Shown: in pieces, positions 18,702-26,817 of the stretch
Layout: the number at the start of each line of letters is the position of its first letter
Position numbering within the stretch: position 1 is the stretch's first letter
Source: Streptomyces sp. NBC_00654
GTDB lineage: Bacteria > Actinomycetota > Actinomycetes > Streptomycetales > Streptomycetaceae
Direction of reading: 5' to 3'
NCBI RefSeq assembly: GCF_026341775.1
Contig: NZ_JAPEOB010000001.1
Coordinates: 682,001-746,000 of the forward strand
DNA length: 64,000 bases
Made by a program: the position numbers and the translations under genes
The notes under the pieces: generated by a model
What the model saw: only the letters and a program-made list of their open reading frames with translations
The model's database searches: none
Told to the model about the DNA's origin: nothing

Positions 18702-20231
18702 ATGAACACCAGCCGCCTGCTCCGTACCCTCGCCACCGGTCTCGGCACTGCCGGCCTGCTTGTCTCAGGCTGTAGCAGCGGCAGTTCGACCTCCAGCGCG
18801 TCGGCCACCGGCACCGAGGTCCCCAAGGGCCTCACGTCGTACTACGCGCAACAGCTGAGCTGGCGCGACTGCGGTGTCGAGGGCTTCGAGTGCACGACGA
18901 TGAAGGCGCCGCTGGACTACGACCGGCCGGACGACGGGGACATCAAGCTGGCGGTCTCCCGCAAGAAGGCCACCGGTCCGGGCAAGCGGATCGGTTCCCT
19001 CCTGGTGAACCCCGGCGGCCCCGGCGGCTCGGCGATCGGCTATCTCCAGGGGTACGCGGGGATCGGCTATCCCGCCCCGGTGCGCGCCCGGTACGACATG
19101 GTGGCCATCGACCCGCGCGGAGTGGCCCGCAGCGAGCCCGTCGAATGCCTCACCGGCAAGGAGATGGACGCCTTCACCCAGGTCGACCAGACGCCCGACG
19201 ACGACGGTGAGGTCACCGAGCTCAGCGGCGCCTTCGAGAAGTTCGCGGACGGCTGCGAGAAGCGCGCGGGCACGATCCTTCCGCATGTCTCCACGGTCGG
19301 GACGGCCCGGGACATGGACGTCCTGCGCGCCCTGCTCGGCGACGAGAAGCTGCACTATGTCGGCGCTTCGTACGGCACCTTCCTGGGCGCGACCTACGCG
19401 GACCTGTTCCCCGGCCGCGCGGGGCGCCTGGTCCTGGACGGGGCGATGGACCCGTCCCTCAGGGCCATCGACATGAACCGGGACCAGACGGCCGGTTTCG
19501 AGGGGGCCTTCCAGTCCTTCGCGGCCGACTGCGTCAAGAAGACGGACTGCCCGCTGGGCACCACGTCCACCGCGGACGCCGCCACCGCGCTGAAGAAGCT
19601 CTTCACGGACCTGGACGCCGAGCCCGTCCCCACCGGGGAGACCCGTGAACTGGGCGAGTCCCTGGCCACCACCGGCGTGATCGCCGCCATGTACGACGAG
19701 GCGGCCTGGCCCCAGCTCCGCGAGGCCCTCGCGGATGCCCAGCGCGGTGAGGGAGCCGGACTCCTCGCCCTCGCCGACAGCTACTACGAGCGCGAGCCGA
19801 ACGGCACGTACGCCAACCTGATGTACGCCAACGCCGCCGTGAACTGCCTCGACCTGCCGCCCGCCTTCGACGGCCCCGACGCGGTGAAGAAGGCGCTCCC
19901 CGACTTCGAGAAGGCCTCCCCGGTCTTCGGCCGCGGCTTCGCCTGGGCCTCCCTGAACTGCGCCTACTGGCCGGCGGAGGCCACGGGAACCCCCCACCGC
20001 ACCGAGGCGAAGGGCGCGGCCCCGATCGTGGTGGTCGGCACCACCCGCGACCCGGCCACCCCCTACGCATGGGCGCAGTCGCTCGCGGACCAGCTCTCCT
20101 CCGGCACCCTCCTCACCTACCGGGGCGACGGACACACGGCGTACGGCCGGGGCAGCGACTGCATCGACACGGCGATCAACACGTACCTCCTGGAGGGCAC
20201 CCCGCCCACCGACGGCAAGAAGTGCGCCTGA
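18702..20231 (+). CDS. Secreted alpha/beta-hydrolase lipoprotein (tripeptidyl aminopeptidase-like)
   Basis: Exported serine hydrolase of 509 aa. The signal peptide ends in lipobox LVSGC, so a lipid-anchored extracellular enzyme is predicted. An oxyanion-region NPGGPGGS motif, DPRGVARSEP, and the nucleophile elbow GASYGTFLG mark the Tap/SlpD/SlpE-type proline-iminopeptidase-like family, which removes peptides from N-termini. The C-terminal TAP-like domain carries the catalytic Asp (TTRDPATPY) and His (GDGHTAYG). The ATG at 18702 starts the signal peptide. Upstream in-frame sequence overlaps the delta' gene and is not used. Confidence 0.92.
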   Translation: MNTSRLLRTLATGLGTAGLLVSGCSSGSSTSSASATGTEVPKGLTSYYAQQLSWRDCGVEGFECTTMKAPLDYDRPDDGDIKLAVSRKKATGPGKRIGSLLVNPGGPGGSAIGYLQGYAGIGYPAPVRARYDMVAIDPRGVARSEPVECLTGKEMDAFTQVDQTPDDDGEVTELSGAFEKFADGCEKRAGTILPHVSTVGTARDMDVLRALLGDEKLHYVGASYGTFLGATYADLFPGRAGRLVLDGAMDPSLRAIDMNRDQTAGFEGAFQSFAADCVKKTDCPLGTTSTADAATALKKLFTDLDAEPVPTGETRELGESLATTGVIAAMYDEAAWPQLREALADAQRGEGAGLLALADSYYEREPNGTYANLMYANAAVNCLDLPPAFDGPDAVKKALPDFEKASPVFGRGFAWASLNCAYWPAEATGTPHRTEAKGAAPIVVVGTTRDPATPYAWAQSLADQLSSGTLLTYRGDGHTAYGRGSDCIDTAINTYLLEGTPPTDGKKCA

Positions 20232-20269
20232 CCCCACCCACTCACAGCCTGACCTGCGCATATGCCCTT

Positions 20270-20295
20270 GGGGGTGCCCGGTACGGAGCACCCCC
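20270..20295 (+). terminator. Terminator after the hydrolase gene
   Basis: Perfect 8-bp stem GGGGGTGC / GCACCCCC (20270-20277, 20288-20295) with a 10-nt loop, 38 bp after the stop codon. Confidence 0.55.
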
Positions 20296-20350
20296 GGAAA
20301 CTGTGTAGACTTGGCGTCGCTGCTGATCGCACCATAGTGCGACAGGGCGT

Positions 20351-20424
20351 GCCGCCTTAGCTCAGTTGGCCAGAGCAACGCACTCGTAATGCGTAGGTCT
20401 CGGGTTCGAATCCCGAAGGCGGCT
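20351..20424 (+). tRNA. tRNA-Thr (anticodon CGT)
   Basis: 74-nt cloverleaf. The acceptor stem is GCCGCCT / AGGCGGC with discriminator T, and no CCA is encoded. The D-arm contains AGCTCAGTTGGC. The anticodon stem is ACGCA/TGCGT around loop CTCGTAA, giving anticodon CGT (20385-20387) that reads ACG. The T-arm is CGGGTTCGAATCCCG. It marks the boundary between the conserved block on the left and variable DNA on the right. Confidence 0.97.
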
Positions 20425-20430
20425 CGGATG

Positions 20431-20472
20431 AACCCCAGGACTCACTCAACCGTGGCCTGGGGTTTTTCGTTT
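20431..20472 (+). terminator. Intrinsic terminator of the tRNA-Thr gene
   Basis: Perfect 9-bp stem AACCCCAGG / CCTGGGGTT (20431-20439, 20456-20464) followed by TTTCGTTTT, seven bases after the tRNA. A textbook rho-independent terminator. Confidence 0.92.
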
Positions 20473-20820
20473 TGATGACCTTGGAATTCAGGCCAAACGG
20501 ACCCGTGCGGTCTGCGCATCGCAATGCGTAGGTCGAAGGTATGGCCTCTGTAGTGAAAGGCTTTCCAGCCTTCTGGTGCATCGGTGCCCGCCTGCGCTGC
20601 GAGGCGCTGGTTGCGTGTCGGCGTATTGATCGTCGGCCAGGCCGCTGAAGTGCTGGGCGCAGTCGGGATGCTCCCGCAGGACGCCACCAGCACAGCAGCT
20701 CCGCCGGTCAGGCTGCGCGGCAGGGTCTGATCTTGTCCTGCGGACGCCATTGGTCCCGGACGCGCAGGGCACGAGCGGCCGGTGCTTGCTGCGGGCTTCA
20801 CGCACGGCGACGGCACCGCG
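20473..20820. other. Non-coding or degenerate stretch after tRNA-Thr
   Basis: No intact gene. G/C content and codon bias drop compared with the flanks. A 12-bp copy of the tRNA anticodon-arm sequence (AATGCGTAGGTC) lies at 20523-20534. A minus-strand open frame overlaps it but has atypical codon use and runs into the tRNA terminator, so it is not called. Confidence 0.5.
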
Positions 20821-20997
20821 ATGGAGGGGAAGGACACCGAGCGGCTGCTGTGGAGGTTCTGGCGCGCCGGCCGCGAACTCGGCTACCTGGAGCCGGAACG
20901 GTCCATCGACGCCCCGATCTCCCTGTCCGCCACCAGCCGCCCGGCCGCTCCCGCCACCCTCCGCCTCCTGGTCGAGGGCCCACGCGACCACATCTGA
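20821..20997 (+). CDS. Short hypothetical protein, possibly a gene remnant
   Basis: 58-aa frame (MEGKDTERLLWRFWRAG...) with strong Streptomyces-like third-position G/C bias, which separates it from the degenerate DNA to its left. There is no clear ribosome binding site at the ATG, and an in-frame TTG lies at 20782. It ends 7 bp before the stop of the convergent gene at 21005. I do not recognise a family. It could be a small real gene or the 3' remnant of a longer one. Confidence 0.35.
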   Translation: MEGKDTERLLWRFWRAGRELGYLEPERSIDAPISLSATSRPAAPATLRLLVEGPRDHI

Positions 20998-21004
20998 GCG
21001 CGCC

Positions 21005-22174
21005 TCAGCGGGTTGTCAGGTCGGCGTCGGTGAAGCGTCGCATCAGCGAGGACTTGGCACGGTGCTGCTCGCGCAGGTCGTGCAGGCGTCGGGCGAACTC
21101 CTCGGGGGTGTCCGCCCGGTCGTGGACCTCGCGGAGATCCTTCAGGAGGGTGACGGCGGTGTCGTAGGGGCGGGGCTGTTTCTGCCCGATCAGGTTGGCG
21201 ATGTCCTGCCAGGCTTGCTCGGCGTTCTCGGCCAGGTGGTCCAGGTGGCGCTCGCGGGTCAGCTGTTCGGCCCGGCGGGCCTGGGCGTGGGCCTGTTCCC
21301 GCTGCCGGGTGTGCTCGCTGCGCACCTCGTGGGCGGCGTCGAGGAGTTCTGCGGCTGAGCGGCGCCGGGTGGCGGTGGACGGTTCGGCTTGGCCGTGGGA
21401 CGCGGCGCGGTGGCGGGCCAGCAGTGCGGGGCCCGGTTGTGGGGCGGCGTCCAGGGCGGCGTCCAGCAGCAGGTCATCCTTCTCATGTTGCGGCAGGGCG
21501 CGGATCCAGGCGGCGAGTGCGTCCTTGTCGATTGCCTGGGAAGGGGCGGCACCGCCGGCGTGGGCAGCAGCGGTGAGCAGGTGCGGGTCGATGTGCAGGA
21601 AGTCCGCCAAGGCCTGCTGCGGACCGGTGAGTTGGGCAAGGCCTGCGGGTACGGGCGGCTCGATGGTGGAGGTGTACTCGTCCTCGTCGACGTCCTCCTC
21701 CAACTCCCAGCGGGTGAGCGCGGAAAGCCAGGCCAGATAGAGGGGGCGCAGGTCGCCCGCGGCGAGTTCGGTACGCAGGGTGGTGAACGAGGCGAGGGTG
21801 AAGGGTGTCTCGAAGTCCCATTCGCCGCCGTCCTCGGCCGAGCAGGCGAAGTCGAGCAGCAGGTGCCCGTTCCTGGTCCAGCAGGTCAAGGCGTCTTCCA
21901 CGCAGTACGGTTCGGCGCTGCGGGCGGGCAGCAGCGTGGTGGGCAGGCGCAGCATCAGGCGCCGCGAGCCCCAGTTGGCGAAGTACAGGTGAGCGTCGTA
22001 CAACTGCTCCACCAGTTTGCGCTCATCGCCGCGGAAGTTGCCGTAGTGGTACTCGTTGACGAAGTGCGTCGCGCTGATCCTGGCCCGGCTCGACAGGGCC
22101 CGCACCTGCTCGAGCTCATCCTGGGTCAACGGCCGGTCGATGGCCTGGAACTCGTAGTACTGGTACTCGCTCAC
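21005..22174 (-). CDS. Conserved hypothetical protein (SEYQYYEF family)
   Basis: Cytosolic protein of 389 aa with no signal or membrane segment. The N-terminal ~170 aa (opening SEYQYYEFQAIDRPLT, then THFVNEYHYGNFRGD and YFANWGSRRL) are of a type I recall as a widespread uncharacterised bacterial family. The C-terminal ~120 aa are Gln/Arg/Ala-rich and predicted helical or coiled coil. The GTG at 22174 is chosen because the conserved reading begins there; 32 further in-frame codons upstream look non-coding. No catalytic motif is recognised. It is isolated, convergent with the short gene at 20821, and lies in the variable region next to the tRNA. Confidence 0.7.
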   Translation of the reverse strand: MSEYQYYEFQAIDRPLTQDELEQVRALSSRARISATHFVNEYHYGNFRGDERKLVEQLYDAHLYFANWGSRRLMLRLPTTLLPARSAEPYCVEDALTCWTRNGHLLLDFACSAEDGGEWDFETPFTLASFTTLRTELAAGDLRPLYLAWLSALTRWELEEDVDEDEYTSTIEPPVPAGLAQLTGPQQALADFLHIDPHLLTAAAHAGGAAPSQAIDKDALAAWIRALPQHEKDDLLLDAALDAAPQPGPALLARHRAASHGQAEPSTATRRRSAAELLDAAHEVRSEHTRQREQAHAQARRAEQLTRERHLDHLAENAEQAWQDIANLIGQKQPRPYDTAVTLLKDLREVHDRADTPEEFARRLHDLREQHRAKSSLMRRFTDADLTTR

Positions 22175-22608
22175 GGCCGTGCAGCCTACCGCCGTGCGCT
22201 GCGGCTCATGTGACGGCGACCTGGGTTTGATCCCCCTGTGCAACGGGGACCTGGCGGAGAACTCGGACACATACGGGTACCTGGTGCGGGAGGTCGACCG
22301 GGGAACGCTCCGGCGTCCTTCACCGAGCTGTTCGGCCTCCCCGTACCGGTCGGACTGCCCGCGCAGGCGCTGGTGCCGCGGAGCGAGCGCATACCGCCGC
22401 GGGCCGGCCTGTGAACAGACGCTGTCCGACCGGACGTCGACCGCAGTCGACCTCGCTCCGCTCTCGGACCCTGAGCGTGCGGCACTGGGTGCGAGGGTAG
22501 TCCAGGAGTACTGCGCCGTCGGAAGGTGCGCGAGCCAGAACCGGCGAGATCAGGCATCCGAGTCCCGCCGGGTTGCTCGGGTTTCGTGCAGATCCGCTTC
22601 TCGTGCCG
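22175..22608. other. 434-bp intergenic stretch, possible gene debris
   Basis: No intact gene. A short plus-strand stretch around 22440-22530 reads like coding sequence (DLAPLSDPERAALGARVV) but has no start, ribosome binding site or continuation in frame, so it is best seen as debris. The promoter of the gene starting at 22174 must lie here. No clear terminator for the SARP gene was found. Confidence 0.4.
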
Positions 22609-25600
22609 TCACGGATGGTGCGCCACCGGGGAGGGCGGCCGTCCCAGCTCCTCCGCCCCGGCCAAGGACAGGGCGATGTGGAACTGCTGCTCGGCCTCGG
22701 CCTGGTGGCCCGCTGCCGAGTAGGTGTGTCCGAGCCGGCGGCGGACCTCCATCTCCAGGGGCCTGCTGGTGTGCTCGGTGAGCGTGGCCAGGGCCTCTTG
22801 CTGGAGGGTGATGGCCAACGGCAGGTCTCCGTCGCCGTGTTCCGCGGCGCCGAGCAGGGACAGGCTCGTCGCGCGCAGTTGCAGGTCGCCGACCTCCTGG
22901 GCCAGGTCCGCTGCGCGTCTCGCCACGTCTTTGACCTTCGTGTGCCGGCCGAGTGCCAGGTGGGCCTCGGCGATGAAGCACAGGGTCTTGCTGATCATTC
23001 TGGGGTGGCCGATCTTCTCGGCGAAGGCGAGGGAGGCGGCGTAGTACGTGAGTGCTTCCTTGTGCCGTCCCTGCTGGTCGTGGAGGGCGCCGAGGTTGCA
23101 GCTCGACATCCCGGCCAGCCAGTCGTCGTCGAGCCGGGCCGCCAGCTCCATGGCCTCGCTCAGGTGGGCGACCGCCTCCGGGATGCGGCCCAGAGCACGC
23201 TCCGCAGCGCCCAACCCGGCGGTTGCCCGGGCCTGTTCGCGCAGGTCGCCCTGGTGGCGGGCGAGGCGCAGCGCGTCGGTGCACCAGGCGTGGGCCTGCT
23301 GGAAGCGCCCCTGATAGAGGTCCGCGATGGCCATGCAATTGCGCAGGGCGGAGGGCATCCGCCGGTCGTCGGCCACGTCCGCGCTGGGCAGTGCGAGCTC
23401 CAGGGCCGAGCGGCACTCGTGGTAGCGGCCCTGACGGACCAGCGGGTCGACCAGGGATTCGGCGATCCAGCAGACGTGGTCGTGCTGCCCGGTGGCGGCC
23501 GCGTAGGCGATCACGTCGAGCAGTTGGCCGCCCGCGGCGTCCAGCCATGCGTCGGCGTCCTGCCAGTTCGAGAAGGGGGAGTGGGAGACGTCCGGTCCGG
23601 TCGGGAAGCCCTCGGGGCCCCAGTCGCTGGCGATGCGGCCGGCGGCTGTGTAGAGGTGCAGCACGGCGGCGCGGTCCGCGGCGGACTCCTCGGGAACGGC
23701 GGCGGCCAGGCGGCGCGTGTGGTCGCGTACGAGATCGTGCAGCCGGTAGCGGCTGAGCCGCGGCTGCTGCAGCAGGCTCGCGTCGACCAGGCGCTCCAGG
23801 AGGTCCTCGGTGTCCTGGAGCGAGCGGCCCAGCATGACGGCGGGGGTGAGCCCGTCGAACTCGGCGGTGGGGGACTGGCCCAACGCCCGGAAGACGCGCT
23901 GCAGTTCGGGGGTGAGCTGGTCGTAGGACATCCGGAAGGCGGCTTCCACGCTGCGGTCCTCGGCCCGGAGCTCGCCCAGGCGGCGTTCGTCGTCCGACAT
24001 CCGGCCGACCAGGTGGGCCAGTGTCCAGGACGGACGGTTCTGCAGCCGGGCCCCGGTGATCCGCAGCGCCAGCGGCAGACCGCCGCAGCGGCGTGCGAGT
24101 TCCCGCGCGGCCTCCGGTTCCTGTTCGGCGCGCGCCTCGCCCAGCAGATGCGTGAGCAGCGTGACAGCCTCGCCCGTGCCCAGCGGCTCCACGGTGAGCC
24201 GCCGGTCGGCGTCGAGGCCGGGCAGCCGCTGGCGGCCGGCCACCAGCACTCGGCTGCCCGGGCCCGCGGGCAGCAGCGGGCGCACCTGTTCCGCGCTGCG
24301 GGCGTCGTCCACGACCAGCAGCAGCCTCAGGGAGCTGGTGGCCGCGCGCCAGGCGGTGACCAACTCGTCCAGTTCGTCCGCCCGTTCGCCGTCGGCGCCG
24401 TGGACGGCACGGAGTAGCCGGTGCAGTGCGCGCTGCGGGCGCAGGCTCTCGTGGGGGACGCCGTGCGCGTGCAGGTCCACGAACAGGCAGCCGTCCGGGT
24501 ACTGGGCGTGCAGCGTCCAGGCGGCGCGGACCACCAGCGCGGTCTTGCCGACGCCCGCCGTGCCGTCGACGGCGGCCACGGAGACGGAGTCGGGGGGCAC
24601 GGGTGCGGTGAGCAGGGCGAGTTCTGTCTCCCGGCCGACGAGCCAGGCAGTGTCGCCGGGGAGTTCGTTGCGGCGAGGTCGTGGCGGGGGCAGGGGACGC
24701 TCGGGTGCCGATGCCCGTGTGGGTGCGGATGGCGGTGAAGGGGCCGGTGCTTGTGCTGCGTCGGATCCTGCGGTGCGGGGCAGCGGTGCCCGGCCGAGCA
24801 GCATCAGGTCGTCCCGGCGCAGTACGCCTTGGTGTACCCGGCGCAGTTCCTCGCCGGGCTCCACCCCCAGCTCGCCGCGGAGCCGGTCCCGGGTCTCCTG
24901 GTAGGCGGCGAGTGCCTCGGTCTGCCGGCCGCTGCCGTACAGCGCGCGTATGCGCAGGGCGGCGAGCGGCTCGTCGTGCGGCTGCGCCGTGGGCGCGGCC
25001 AGGAGCTCGTCCAGAGCCTCCGTGTACCGGCCCAGGAGGACCAGGCACTCCGCCTGCTCCTGATGGAGGGTGCGCCGCTGCCGGGCAAGTCGCTGCCGCT
25101 CGGCGTCGGCGAACGGCCCGGGCAGGCCGGCCAACGGCTCCCCGCGGAACAGGTTCAGTGCCCGCGTACAGCCGTCGAGAGCGGTGGTGAGGTCGCCCGC
25201 GGCCTTCGCCCTGCGGGCCGCGGCGGCCTGTCCGGCCAACTCGCCGATGTCCGTGCGGGCGTGGCCGGGTGCGAAGCGGTAGCCGCCGCGCTCGCCGCGG
25301 ATCGCGGATGCGGCGGGGCCGGTGCCGGGCGCGTCCAGTGCCTTGCGTAGGGGGTAGACGTAGCTGGGCAGGACCCGGCGGCCCGTTCCCGGGGGCTCGA
25401 GTCCCCATACGTCGTCCAGCAGTTGCTGGTGGGTGACGAGCGTCTCCGCGCGCAGGATCAGCGCGGCCAGCACCGCCTGACGTCGCACGGGCCCCAGGTC
25501 GAGGGGCGCCTCGCCGCGGTGGGCTCCGACCGGGCCGAGCAGGTCGAGGCGCAGCCGATCCGCCGCATCCTCCGCACCCGTCGTACCTGCTGTGTCTGTC

Positions 25601-25695
25601 GCGGCCGTCATGCCGGTCGCATCCGCCGGATCCCACGCGCCCGCGCCTGAGCCGACTGTGTCCGCTGTGTTCGTGCCCACGCCGCAGTCCCCCAT
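22609..25695 (-). CDS. AfsR-type SARP transcriptional regulator (BTAD / NB-ARC / TPR)
   Basis: Large Streptomyces antibiotic regulatory protein of 1028 aa. After a ~45-aa low-complexity start come the OmpR-like winged helix (~46-140, RLRLDLLGPVGAHRG...) and the bacterial transcriptional activation domain (~145-295). A Pro/Ala linker leads to an NB-ARC/STAND ATPase (DGTAGVGKTALVV P-loop, LLLVVDDARSAEQV Walker B, CGGLPLAL motif) and TPR repeats in the C-terminal third. This is the AfsR architecture. The ATG at 25695 has GGGGA 4 bp upstream. It is divergent from two AfsK-like kinases, which makes it their likely substrate. Activity is probably gated by ATP and phosphorylation, as inferred from AfsR. 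Confidence 0.92.
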   Translation of the reverse strand: MGDCGVGTNTADTVGSGAGAWDPADATGMTAATDTAGTTGAEDAADRLRLDLLGPVGAHRGEAPLDLGPVRRQAVLAALILRAETLVTHQQLLDDVWGLEPPGTGRRVLPSYVYPLRKALDAPGTGPAASAIRGERGGYRFAPGHARTDIGELAGQAAAARRAKAAGDLTTALDGCTRALNLFRGEPLAGLPGPFADAERQRLARQRRTLHQEQAECLVLLGRYTEALDELLAAPTAQPHDEPLAALRIRALYGSGRQTEALAAYQETRDRLRGELGVEPGEELRRVHQGVLRRDDLMLLGRAPLPRTAGSDAAQAPAPSPPSAPTRASAPERPLPPPRPRRNELPGDTAWLVGRETELALLTAPVPPDSVSVAAVDGTAGVGKTALVVRAAWTLHAQYPDGCLFVDLHAHGVPHESLRPQRALHRLLRAVHGADGERADELDELVTAWRAATSSLRLLLVVDDARSAEQVRPLLPAGPGSRVLVAGRQRLPGLDADRRLTVEPLGTGEAVTLLTHLLGEARAEQEPEAARELARRCGGLPLALRITGARLQNRPSWTLAHLVGRMSDDERRLGELRAEDRSVEAAFRMSYDQLTPELQRVFRALGQSPTAEFDGLTPAVMLGRSLQDTEDLLERLVDASLLQQPRLSRYRLHDLVRDHTRRLAAAVPEESAADRAAVLHLYTAAGRIASDWGPEGFPTGPDVSHSPFSNWQDADAWLDAAGGQLLDVIAYAAATGQHDHVCWIAESLVDPLVRQGRYHECRSALELALPSADVADDRRMPSALRNCMAIADLYQGRFQQAHAWCTDALRLARHQGDLREQARATAGLGAAERALGRIPEAVAHLSEAMELAARLDDDWLAGMSSCNLGALHDQQGRHKEALTYYAASLAFAEKIGHPRMISKTLCFIAEAHLALGRHTKVKDVARRAADLAQEVGDLQLRATSLSLLGAAEHGDGDLPLAITLQQEALATLTEHTSRPLEMEVRRRLGHTYSAAGHQAEAEQQFHIALSLAGAEELGRPPSPVAHHP

Positions 25696-25759
25696 GGTCC
25701 CCGTAGTTCCCCGTTGCTCTGCTGCAGCCGAGTCGTCTGCCGCCGCCGAGTCCTCTGTT

Positions 25760-25781
25760 TCATCGGAATTTCATCGGAATT
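25760..25781. promoter_or_regulatory. Tandem 11-bp direct repeat, candidate SARP operator
   Basis: TCATCGGAATT occurs twice with no gap (25760-25770 and 25771-25781). An 11-bp period of a heptamer (TCATCGG) is the hallmark of SARP binding sites, which lie over or just before the -10 box of target promoters. It sits in the 214-bp divergent region, 65 bp from the SARP start and 129 bp from the start of the rightward operon. It is the most AT-rich part of that region. Confidence 0.65.
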
Positions 25782-25909
25782 GCAGTGTCTCGCGAGAGGG
25801 TTCGGGACGTTGTGCCGGGTCCCGGTCCCGACCGTCGCTCCGGCCTGGCCCCATGGGACGGGTTCCTGCCGGTCCCGATGGCATAAACCGCACGAAAGCG
25901 AGCTGCTCC

Positions 25910-26800
25910 GTGAGTGAGACCCCGCAGGTGGACCCCCGGCAGGGCTTCGGCGAGAGCCGTCCCACCCAGCCGCTCGGGCAGGGCACGCCGGCCTGGGGAC
26001 CCGCGGCGCAGGGACCCGGCCAGGCGCCGCCCCCGATGCCGGGTCAGGCGCCGCCGCCCGTCCCGCCGCAGGCGCCGGGTGGGCCCTCGGCCTGGTCGCA
26101 GCCGGTTCCGGCGGGCGGTCCGGGCAGCCCGGGCCCGCGCGGCGGCCGTTCGCGCATCCGGCTGATCGGTGGCGTTGCGGCGCTCGCCGTGGCCGTGATC
26201 GTCGGCGTGGTCATCGCCACGTCGGGGGGCGACGACAAGGGCACCGCGTCGGGCAAGCCCTCCGGCTCCCCGGGAGACGCCGCCAAGCCGGAGGCGCCGT
26301 CGGGCAAGGCGTTCACCAAGGTGCCCAAGGGGTGCGAGCTGATCAAGGCGTCCACCATCGAGAAGATCGCGCCCGGAGGCGAGTGCACGCCCGGCTTGAT
26401 GGACGACAAGGATCTGGCCTCGATGATCACCAGGATGCCGAGGTGGGAGCACCCCGGCTACGGCGGCGCCTATCAGGGCCTGGATGTGAACCTCATGGTC
26501 GGCACGACGGCCAAGAGCACGTACGACATAAACAAGAGGACCGCTCTCAAGGACCTCGGGGGCATGCGCAAGGTGCAGGAATCCCGGTCGGTCAGCGGGC
26601 TCGGCGAGGAGGCCTTCGTCGTCGACACCGTCGACACCATGGACGGGTCGCTGGCACAGGCTGAGGTGATCGTCCGTGAGGGCAACGCCTCGCTGACCAT
26701 AAACTTCACCTACAGCCGGGATACCTCCGACATCACCCAGAAGCGGGCCGAGGACGCCGCCGTCACCGCCGCCCGTGATGTGCTGGGCTCGCTGAGCTGA
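25910..26800 (+). CDS. Membrane-anchored protein with extracytoplasmic domain, unknown function
   Basis: Single-pass protein of 296 aa. A Pro/Gly/Gln-rich cytosolic N-terminus (~aa 1-82) is followed by a transmembrane helix (~83-104, IRLIGGVAALAVAVIVGVVIATSGG). A Ser/Gly/Lys linker and a ~180-aa outer domain with two Cys follow. The domain resembles the DUF3558-like or sensor domains of actinobacterial kinase operons, but I cannot assign a family. The GTG at 25910 starts the reading SETPQVDP. It is the first gene of the rightward operon with two kinases (17-bp gap to the next). A role as ligand-sensing or accessory protein for the kinases is inferred. Confidence 0.8.
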   Translation: MSETPQVDPRQGFGESRPTQPLGQGTPAWGPAAQGPGQAPPPMPGQAPPPVPPQAPGGPSAWSQPVPAGGPGSPGPRGGRSRIRLIGGVAALAVAVIVGVVIATSGGDDKGTASGKPSGSPGDAAKPEAPSGKAFTKVPKGCELIKASTIEKIAPGGECTPGLMDDKDLASMITRMPRWEHPGYGGAYQGLDVNLMVGTTAKSTYDINKRTALKDLGGMRKVQESRSVSGLGEEAFVVDTVDTMDGSLAQAEVIVREGNASLTINFTYSRDTSDITQKRAEDAAVTAARDVLGSLS

Positions 26801-26817
26801 CCGCCCGCGGCAACGAC

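Noticed and set aside
20442..20837. 131-aa minus-strand frame next to tRNA-Thr
   Set aside because: Atypical codon use, no ribosome binding site, and it overlaps the tRNA terminator. It could be gene debris but not an intact gene.
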